A program made the position numbers and the translations under genes. The notes under the pieces are model-generated. The model saw nothing but the letters and a program-made list of their open reading frames with translations. It did not search any database and was not told the origin of the DNA. Shown piece after piece: positions 56,420-64,000 of a stretch of 64,000 nucleotides of DNA. Position 1 is the first letter of the stretch, and each line of letters opens with the position of its first letter. Origin of the DNA: Megascapheus bottae (Eukaryota; Chordata; Mammalia; Rodentia; Geomyidae); assembly GCA_024803745.1 (NCBI GenBank), contig JANJXV010000016.1, forward strand, positions 41,887,001-41,951,000, written 5' to 3'.

Positions 56420-57490
56420 AGGTCAAGAGAGGCTTGAAGTGGCATGTGCACGGGTTAGCCCCTGGGTCTTCCCTGGCTCTAGATTCCAGCTTCATTAGCT
56501 TGTTATGACACTGTGCAGATTTTTTGGCAGTGTCTGTCCAACCTCTCTGCAATGAAAATTTAAGTGTCATTTGTATGTTTCATGCTTGAGATCCCAGAAA
56601 CTTTTAATTTTGGAACTTGAAGGCTGTTGAATAGTTAGACGTATCACTATACTATTCAATAGCTTTCAAGTATGTACAGAATCTTAGTTCATAATCATGG
56701 TTTTTATTTGATCTGATATGGAAATACATTTCTCTATGAAATATCAGAAGCTACAGGAAAGGAAGGAAACTGGATCCGAGAAGCAGCTCACCTATTACTT
56801 AAGTTAGAATTCCCTGAAGAGATACAAATTAGACTTTATTAGAATTATTATCATCAAAAGCTATATAAAGAGAGGATATGGGTGGCTCACACATCTAAAG
56901 CTGGTTCCTTGGAAGTCAGTGCACTATGGCTCGGAGGCAGTGAAGGAAAAGGATTTCGAGACCACATTGATGACAAATATTGGTCATGGAGGCAAACACC
57001 TGCCTGCCAGCTCGTGTGTAAAGTGAGTGTGTAAAGTAAGTGTGGAGTGAACAGGGCACAAGGCAGACCAGGCAAAAAGAGAAACCTTATCTCAAAAAAT
57101 AACTGTAATCCCTCTGCACATCACCGTTACCGGAGAATTTTAATTAAAACCTAACTGGGGTGGTATGGGAGGATGGGAGGAGGAGAGTGCTCATCAAAAT
57201 TGTGGCACAGGTTTGCAGTTGCAGTGCTGAACTCTGTGGTGTTAGAAGACGCATTCTGTCCTTCCTGATCCATTCAAATCAAAGGCTACTGGGAGAGGTA
57301 ACCTTCACACAGGCTTACTTCTGTGTAACACATCAACGAATGGATGCATTTTGAAATGTTCAAGTGAGGCTCAACATACTTAAGTCTTGACTCATTGAGC
57401 ATTTCTTCATGTTGAAACGTATCACATGTTTCCATCTGCCTTGGAAAGATATGCAGTGTTACCTTGCTATCAGTGGCCTTTAAGACCCTA
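56420..57490. other. Unique sequence with a possible worn SINE
   Basis: 56880-57105 ends AGAAACCTTATCTCAAAAAAT and could be a degraded B1 derivative. It contains a local duplication (GTGTAAAGTGAGTGTGTAAAGTAAGTGTG). No gene recognised. Confidence 0.4.
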
Positions 57491-57499
57491 GCAAGACAA

Positions 57500-57945
57500 T
57501 GGTTTCCCTCATTTGTAATAAGTAGTAAACATATAGGACTCTCCTAGGAGAGGATTACAATAGCCCGAAACCTAGATACATAAGGTCATGTAGGATGAGG
57601 CTAAATGGAAGGACCTCCAGGACGTGGAAACAAGAGCTTTATCTTGAGTGATTGTTGTTCTTACGGTACTATGTTATTTCTCTTCTCTTTTGTTGCCCAC
57701 TGGTTAATCTCATATTGTTGCAGTATTTGACTTTGTTACCTGGCATATTGCAAATACATGTATTTGTTTTTTTGAAATAGGAAAGGGAAGAGGGGGAAGC
57801 AAAATTTTGGAGGTGATGTGGGAAGGGAAATGGAGACAAAAATATGAGAAGGAGTATCAGTCTTTGAGAAATAATGCAGCTGTTATCTGGCGAATGTGAC
57901 TGTAACCACTCTATACATTACAATAATAAATAAATAAATAAATAA
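57500..57945 (+). mobile_element. L1 3' end (ORF2 terminus remnant plus 3' UTR)
   Basis: TTTCCCTCATTTGTAATAAG parallels TTTCCCTCATTTGTGGGAGC at 21467, the L1 segment before the ORF2 stop. Downstream come GGAAAGGGAAGAGGGGGAAG, GGGAAATGGAGACAAAAATAT, GCAGCTGTTATCTGGCGAATG and an (AAAT)n tail ending near 57945. The 3' UTR homology to 3506-3990 extends across about 270 bases in reverse orientation. Confidence 0.65.
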
Positions 57946-57947
57946 GA

Positions 57948-58010
57948 GCCTGGCAAGATTGCTCATCCTAACTACAGCTGAGAAGCCAGTGATTAACCTT
58001 ACCTAGGTTG
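57948..58010 (+). repeat. Possible 7SL-like SINE head fragment
   Basis: AGCCTGGCAAGATTGCTCATC followed by CTAACTACAGCTGAGAAGCC resembles the 7SL-Geo head at 42782 ('gcctggcagagtggctcacg ... ctagctactcaggaggctgag') with deletions. Confidence 0.4.
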
Positions 58011-58014
58011 TCCC

Positions 58015-58500
58015 TTCTTTGATACTTTCTACAGATCATTGCTAGCCTGTATTATATTCCAACCTCAATGAAATCAACTCTATATAACTTTATACACTAT
58101 TAATATTCATAATCATCTGTAACTGCACCTGACATTAAATACGCATATTACTGTACATTACCTATGTAACCCAATATAGTGTAAGTTCTTATATACTTAG
58201 GATGTATCAAGGCTATGTTTAACCTGATGATCTCTGGTTCCAGCTGTGCTCTCACAGATGGCAGGATTTATGTATTTGTCTTCTGCCTGGCACACACTGC
58301 ACCGCGTCTGTCCCTCACAGTGTGGTCAACCCCGCATGCCATGCGCTCGTCGTGGCACACAGCGGTTGAGGAGGTATCTTGGTTATTTGGAACAGTGGTG
58401 ATGCAGGGAGCATGTCACTACGGGTGACTCAGGAGCAGAGGTGTTGGGTCCTCTGCAAGTGTAGGATTTGTGCCCACTGTCTCTGCCAAGCCTGGGTTCC
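58015..58500. other. Unique sequence
   Basis: No repeat recognised. Becomes GC-richer toward the minisatellite that follows. Confidence 0.45.
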
Positions 58501-58502
58501 AG

Positions 58503-58664
58503 CCCCACTCCCTGCGCCTCCGGCCTGCGCCCCACTCCCTGCGCCTCCTGCCTGCGCCCCACTCCCTGCGCCTTCGGCCTGCGCCCCACTCCCTGCGCCT
58601 TCGGCCTGCGCCCCACTCCCTGCGCCTCCGGCCTGCGCCCCACTCCCTGCGCCTTCGGCCTCTC
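58503..58664. repeat. GC-rich 27-bp minisatellite, six units
   Basis: The unit is CCCCACTCCCTGCGCCTCC plus GGCCTGCG. Six head-to-tail units fill 162 bases exactly, with TCC/TTC and GG/TG variants; the last unit ends CTC instead of GCG. Because 27 is divisible by three and the unit has no stop in several frames, overlapping frames of 90-169 codons appear on both strands (for example APLPAPPAC repeats). They are artefacts of the array. Confidence 0.95.
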
Positions 58665-58669
58665 CTCCA

Positions 58670-59510
58670 CCAGCGGCCACCGGCCAACACGAAGGCAGCA
58701 TCTGCTGTTTTCAAACGGGTTTCCACTCACAGTGCTTGGCTGCATGCAGTTTTTCCTTCCTGGGAGCCTGTCCTCCCCATTAAAACAGCAGCAGGTCCCA
58801 GTTAGGCAGGTGGTAGGAGCTCCAGGTAGACTCGGCACATCCTGACTTAGGGTGTAACAAACAACTCTAATTAGGTCTCCATAGCGCTTCATCCGCCGAA
58901 AGGAGGGTCGGCAGCTTGCTCCCCAACAGATTATTTTGTGTTCAATTTCTTATTAGATTTCCATCCAGACAAGAACACAGAGTAAATAAATGCAAACTTA
59001 GTTAGGGGAGAGTACGAACAATCCCCCTCAAGACTATTAAAACTGCAGAAGATATTCATAGTTTATAAATTAATAAAGCAAACATACAGCTAAGACTATG
59101 TTAGCATGAAGGAAAACAAAATATTTTCATGATTTACTTCAGTTCTGAATAAATTGAACCGAAGGCAAAAGACGAATGTTGATAACGTTCTACAGTCTGT
59201 CAATGTTGCTGAGTATTGCAAATGAGTAGGTATTTTAATTCGAGGTAAAGTTGTAGTTCGATATGAAATGCCCAATGGTTCTATGGAAGATGGAACTCTT
59301 GCCTCAGTTCTTACTCAGATCCCCAGCGAGGATTTCAGTATTGACAATATAAAGGAGAAAGGATTGCATGACTGTTCCCGATAAAAAGTACCTCTATCTT
59401 TACAGTCACTCTTTAAATTATCCAAAAAACTTAGATATAATAATGATCCCCTCATAGATCGTGACTTTATATTTTAAACTCTGCCATTGTGGACGTTTTG
59501 TTTTTACTTT
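58670..59510. other. Unique sequence
   Basis: No gene. A 52-codon open stretch at 59226-59384 was considered and rejected. Confidence 0.45.
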
Positions 59511-59513
59511 GTT

Positions 59514-59590
59514 TCACACTTTGTAGTGCTGAGATTCAACCCCAGGGCCTCCTTCTATTTGCTAAACAGCATGCTGGCCCTAAACTGCAT
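59514..59590 (-). repeat. tRNA-derived SINE fragment (ID-like), antisense
   Basis: TAGTGCTGAGATTCAACCCC, AGGGCCTCCTTCTATTTGC, TAAACAGCATGCTGGCCC corresponds to antisense ID-type SINEs ('gtgctgggattgaacccagggcctcgtgcatgctaggc'). Confidence 0.55.
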
Positions 59591-59599
59591 TTCCCCCAG

Positions 59600-60655
59600 C
59601 CCTTGGAGAGAATCATTAAATCCAAACTGACGTCTTATTCAGGAAAGGAAGTTTTAGCATGTCCATATCTGAAGTCTGAAGTGTGAGCATCGCAGTCAGT
59701 ACTACAATCTGAGGAAAACAACCCTAGAGATCATGAAATCACACGACCTTCCCATTTACAGATGAGTATGAATGCTTTTGTTTTTAGACAAACAGCTAAT
59801 CTAGCTGTTAAAAAAGCAGCCAGATACCATCACGATGATACTTTTAAATATGTTTTAATTCAAACTACTATTAAACTATAAAATCCCATCTCATGATTTT
59901 TCCAGTTAAGACTCTGGTTTTGTGGCATTTGTTGCTTATATATTTGACTTTCTGTGTATAGAATATTGCAAGATGTGTATCATGTTTAGGAAGCGTGCTG
60001 TTGAGTGTAGCGTGGGAGACCATGAATCCAGCCTTCGAAGGGCTGGGGATTCATGCTTGCTTCCCCCGCCGGCCAGCTTGGCTTCTCCATCCTCTGGAGA
60101 AGCCACTCATTTCAAATCTGGACAATTTCACATCTTTGATTTTCGTCATCCTCTGTGAATCTTGACTTAGTGAAGCACATATTGTAACTAGATCACCTCC
60201 AATGTATAAGAGGGAATTACTTCTATCAATGAATGGTAAAAGAGGAAGAATTACAAAGTGGAAGAAGAAAAAGTTGATAGAAAACATAAAAAGAAATTCT
60301 AAATTCATTGTAGTCGATGAAAATAGCATGAATTCAAGGCAAGGGAAATAATCATATGAATTAAGCATATTGTGTTGTAACCTATTCTCATGCTAGAAAT
60401 TCCAAGTCATTCTCTAAACTGGCTTACAACAATGCTTATTTAGTGTATTTCAGTAAATAATTAATGAATGACTTGTTTCGTTAATTGCCCAATAGTTATT
60501 GAGGTTTGATAATTTGTAGAATGTTCATATTAGCATCATTTTAAATTTATACAGTAATATATGGCAATCATTTATCTATGCTATGTTTTATACTATAACT
60601 TTGACAACCTCTCTTATTAAACTGAGCAGTAGTTTTCTGTATATTTTAGAATTAA
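59600..60655. other. AT-rich unique sequence
   Basis: No recognised element. A 105-codon minus-strand frame (60051-60368) has Phe-rich low-complexity composition and no signature. Confidence 0.5.
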
Positions 60656-60659
60656 ACAT

Positions 60660-61130
60660 TTTCAATCATTAAGTACAAAGGCACTTCAGTCCCATCTTAC
60701 GGCCATTTACATGTTTGTTGCTTTGTGCTCTCTTGTTCCGACAGTTCAATGCTGCAGATAAATAATAAAGTTGGACATCTTTTATTTCTTTCTGTGTCTA
60801 GAGGAAAAATTATGGGGCCCTTGTTGGAAGAAAGCAATTTCAAGTTCTCGGTGAGATTTTATTCATGAACAAATATTGAATTTTTGCAAAAGCACTCGTT
60901 GGCATCTAGTGGTGACACTGTTTCATTCAGTTAGTGTGGCGACTGTCTAATTTCTGGACAGGAGAACAAATGTGTATTCCCGCTCGGCCCCACTGCATCC
61001 TCATTATAGGCGCCTCTATCTGCATGGATGGCTGCATTTGAGTGATAACATTTGTTAAGGATTTCTCATCACATTCATTGGTAACTTATCTGTCTTGAAA
61101 TGCATCATCAGGCTTCAAATATTGTACTGG
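60660..61130. other. Conserved-noncoding-like block with exon-like core (inference)
   Basis: Repeat-free, compositionally balanced sequence in an AT-rich neighbourhood. It holds a good acceptor (TTTATTTCTTTCTGTGTCTAG, ends 60801), 49 bases, and a donor TCG|GTGAGA at 60851. A CTCF-core-like CCACTAGATGCCA on the minus strand (60900-60912) differs from CCASYAGRKGGCR at one important base. The motif grouping suggests a regulatory element, or an exon of an unknown noncoding RNA, but nothing here is proven. Confidence 0.3.
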
Positions 61131-61134
61131 GAAG

Positions 61135-61470
61135 GGTTCATTCTTGCTCTATTTTCTAAATCAAGTCAGTGCTGTGCCTTCTTCCCTCAGTGGCCTGAAT
61201 GACTCACGGAGGGCTTGCAGTGCAGGCCACAGGAAGGCCTGTGCAGTGAAACTCAAAGGCAACGTTTCTGCATGGAGGGGACACCTTTCCCACTGCCTTC
61301 CCTGTGTGCATGGGATCTCAGGCACTGAAGGGACATATAAATGACTTCTGCTACAACACTAAAGAACTGGACAAGTATTTCCCCAAGAAAACAAGATTTT
61401 ATCCTTCTTAATGAGAATAAGAAAAGGAAGTTAGATGTTGATGCGTCCATAGTTGAATAAAATTTATGAT
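61135..61470. other. Unique sequence
   Basis: Short frames only; no recognised element. Confidence 0.5.
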
Positions 61471-61479
61471 GCGACAGTA

Positions 61480-61570
61480 GAACTGTGACTGAGTTGGTAG
61501 ACTGCTAGCATCGAGCGTAAAAGCTGAGGAACAATACCTATGCCCCGCGTTCAAGCTCCAGGACTGGCAT
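61480..61570 (+). repeat. Geo-type right monomer of a dimeric SINE
   Basis: ACTGTGACTGAGTTGGTAGAC, TGCTAGCATCGAGC, AAAAGCTGAGGAACAATACC and GCGTTCAAGCTCCAGGACTGGC match the Geo half ('tgtggctcaagtggtagagtgctagccttgag ... aagctcagggacagtgcccaggccctgagttcaagccccaggactggc'). No left half was seen. The tail position is occupied by a (CA)n tract. Confidence 0.75.
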
Positions 61571-61571
<1 letters not shown>

Positions 61572-61616
<45 letters not shown>

Positions 61617-61663
61617 TCACACACACACACAGACACACATGCGCGCACACACACACACACACA
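61572..61663. repeat. Long (CA)n microsatellite
   Basis: About 92 bases of CA with a few GACT/GA/TGCGCG interruptions, starting directly at the end of a Geo monomer. It yields artefactual His/Thr and Cys/Val frames. Confidence 0.98.
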
Positions 61664-61669
61664 TTATAA

Positions 61670-64000
61670 TGCCTTGCTGTGACTTAAGCAGCAACATCAC
61701 AAACGGTGTGTTAAAAAGAATAAAATGAAAATTATTATATCAGGCACTGTAAAATGGCAAATGATCCCCTGTACCTTCCTAGAACCCACTCACAAATACA
61801 CTGCTTTAATTTGAATATTCTAACTTTTCTGGTCTCCGTTGGCTTGTTAGAAGTAAAACAGAAGTCTACTTTTCTTGATGAATAGACAGAATGATGCACT
61901 TCACAACAGAATGACATAAAACTAGGAAATAAATTACCAAATATATTACTAATAAAGTAAAGCAATATAAACTATATTTGGCTTGAATACCTGAGTTCCT
62001 TTCCCAAAAGAAAAATCATTTCATCTACATAGACGTAACATAAAATTTTAAATGTTGTCTTTGTGAAGATGAAGTTTTATACACGTATATACGTTTTTGT
62101 GTACAAATATTAGTGTATGTGTTTGTGCACACATGTGTTATACATGCATATACATTAGAGGACACAATTATAAAATCAGTGCTGAAAGCATTTTGCTGGC
62201 TTTTCATCTGCCAAACCATAAGCTTTATCAATGAGCCAAAAATAAATAACCCAAACCTTTTAAAATAGCTGTCATGAGAAAGCTAAAGAAAGCCAACATT
62301 CATCTTGGTCATAGTCATTTTACCCTTTAGCAGATGTGCTCTTTGAGCAAATTTATTGGCCTTATGAATAAAGATTAGCACTTCTCTGCTCAACTCCATT
62401 GGGAAAACATTATTGTAAATGGATGTAAAGTTTCACTAAATAAATACTTTTGAAATGACAAAGCACATCCCTTGACTAAACTTTCTGAATACTGGTGGTA
62501 CTGGCTTTCTGAGGTTTATTGAAAGAACATCATTTAGTCATTGGTACTTATATCCAGAAAGACTTATATACAATACGGGCATACCACACCCATAAATATG
62601 TTAACTATATCTTTTAATTGAAACTAAACATGAAAAAGATTGCAATAATAACTGTAATTTCATTATACAATTAATTCTACTCATGGTTATAAAGATAAGT
62701 CACAATTGTCAGTTTCTGAATTCAGACACATATTTCAACGTATCATAAGCAAATTCTCTCAACTCCAAGAAATAGTCTAGTACTACCTCCTTAACAAATG
62801 ACTTTCCTTACTTCATGATACCCTTTCCTGCTCAAGCATTCTCATTTTCATTAAGCCAATTTACTTATTGTTCTTTTGTTGTTGGTGTTTTTAGCATAAT
62901 ATTCAAAATACCCTACCTAAAACCCAAAGCCCTGAAGATATTCCCGATATTTCCATCTAAACATGATAACGTTTGTGTACTGGTCCTTAGGGAGTGGACA
63001 CGTTTTGAGTTACATTTGTATATTCTATAGTCAGGGATTCAAATCATGCATTTGCCTAAAGAGATTTTGTTGCTCAGAGCCTTTTCTTGCAGATGCATTC
63101 TTTCTTTAATAAAAAAAAAATCTTTCAAACTTGTCAAATATCAACTGGCTCCCAGAGACAAAGGACATGTTTTTCCTTACATGTGCAAGTTAGATTTAGC
63201 TTACAAACTCATAAGTGAATATACTGGGTGATAAGCAAGTGTGTACAAATTTACTAACTGAAAAAAAAGTGGATTCACTGCACACTCAAACAGTGTAATT
63301 CCTGAGAAAGGCAAGGTCCGGGTTCAACAAAATAATTTCCAGGAAGTGGGTAGCAAAATGGGTGGGAGGCCAAGGCAGAAGGGGTGGACAAACAAATAGG
63401 AGAAAACAGAGAATTTAGTCAAGAACCCAATGCACATCCTACAAAAAGAAGAGGAGTTGGGGAACACGTAGCTAGGGGAGGACTGGATGAGAATGGTCAA
63501 AGGGCTCATACTGATGAAGATGCATCATATTCATAAACTTCTTTGTGAAGTAGCAATTCTTTTGTGCTACTATTTCTGAGAATGAAAACAGAAACTTGAA
63601 ATTAAAAAAAAACATAACCACAGGTACATGGCTTTCTTTTTAGAATTGTGTCTCTTTTATTAGCCCCCCTGTCTGTCTTTGTGTTGTGGCTGCAATGTTT
63701 CCATTCAACGCAAACACTCAGTAAGATTTAAAGCAAAATATTTCAATTGCTCCAACTTTGCCTCCTCAGTAATATTTTTTAGTCTATCATGCCCTTGAAA
63801 GTCCTTATGAATTAAAAATCCATGTTTTTTTAATTATAAAAATAAAAAGATGAACATTTTGGTACAATTACGTAGTATCTGTAAATCATTTCATGAAATA
63901 CTGTCTAGTAAAGAGTATTCATGCAATCTCAGAACAAAGAGACCTGTCTGTTTCTCTTAAATCTCTTCTGATTTTCTTTAGCAAAGTTTTGCAGTTTTCT
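61670..64000. other. AT-rich unique sequence to the window end
   Basis: No recognised gene or element. Homopolymer runs at 63109-63120 (A) and 63605-63612 (A) may be worn tails. Confidence 0.5.

Noticed and set aside
58379..58892. Several overlapping 90-169 codon frames on both strands
   Set aside because: All are products of the stop-free 27-bp minisatellite whose period is a multiple of three.
59226..59384. 52-codon protein-like open stretch (contains RYEMPNGSMEDG)
   Set aside because: Composition looks coding, and the frame extends upstream past a single TGA. However, I recognise no family, there is no start codon context, and stretches this long are expected by chance across six frames of 64 kb.
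61408..61728. Cys/Val- and His/Thr-rich frames
   Set aside because: They are translations of the (CA)n microsatellite; the same applies to 7182-7418 and the CA run at 47773.

Overview
The window is mammalian nuclear DNA, and its repeats place it in the rodent superfamily Geomyoidea (kangaroo rats, pocket mice, pocket gophers). The key evidence is a dimeric SINE present in at least seven near-complete copies. Its left half resembles the rodent ID element (tRNA-Ala-derived, with pol III A and B boxes). Its right half is a 'Geo'-type monomer ending in ACTGGC plus an A-rich tail. From memory this architecture is the IDL-Geo SINE, reported as restricted to Geomyoidea. A second dimer family joins a 7SL/B1-like left half to the same kind of right half. 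Genus and species cannot be decided by eye.

No protein-coding gene, functional RNA gene or CRISPR array can be supported. The sequence is AT-rich and CpG-poor, and its longest open frames are short, lack family signatures, often start without ATG, or lie in simple repeats. It reads as a gene desert or deep-intron segment. Three or four short exon-like intervals (acceptor, open frame, donor) are listed as candidates only.

Layout. 1-7.6 kb: a degenerate ~160 bp repeat seen twice about 1 kb apart, an old B1-like SINE, an IDL-Geo copy, a G-rich L1 3' end, a 7SL-Geo dimer, an old L1-like stretch, then (CA)n beside another IDL-Geo. 7.6-17.5 kb: mostly unique, with an L1M-like fragment, an LTR-like stretch, a TATA-bearing segment with a hairpin, a MER5A-like DNA transposon relic and ID fragments. 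17.5-27.3 kb: unique AT-rich DNA, an L1 in mixed orientation, a pair of abutting SINEs at 23.1-23.5 kb, a MIR relic, and the youngest-looking SINE at 26.05 kb. 27.3-33.7 kb: AT-rich DNA with a 54-bp minisatellite. 33.7-41 kb: repeat-poor, with several stretches that look like conserved noncoding DNA. 41-52 kb: repeat-dense, including an L1 ORF2 fragment, (GGAA)n, 7SL-Geo dimers, and a 177-bp L1 tail inserted into the edge of a SINE with a 16-bp target-site duplication. 52-64 kb: an LTR/promoter-like segment, another L1 3' end, a GC-rich 27-bp minisatellite, a repeat-poor conserved-looking block at 60.66-61.13 kb, and a long (CA)n.

There are no genes to work together here. What the window records is layered retrotransposition: ancient MIR, L1M and MER5-like relics, then B1/7SL-Geo dimers, then IDL-Geo and G-rich-tailed L1 inserts with recognisable duplications. 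I saw no undescribed biological system. The most checkable observations are the nested insertion at 49.7 kb, the SINEs with intact pol III promoters, the unexplained duplicated segment at the left end, the two minisatellites, and the exon-like and conserved-looking intervals.
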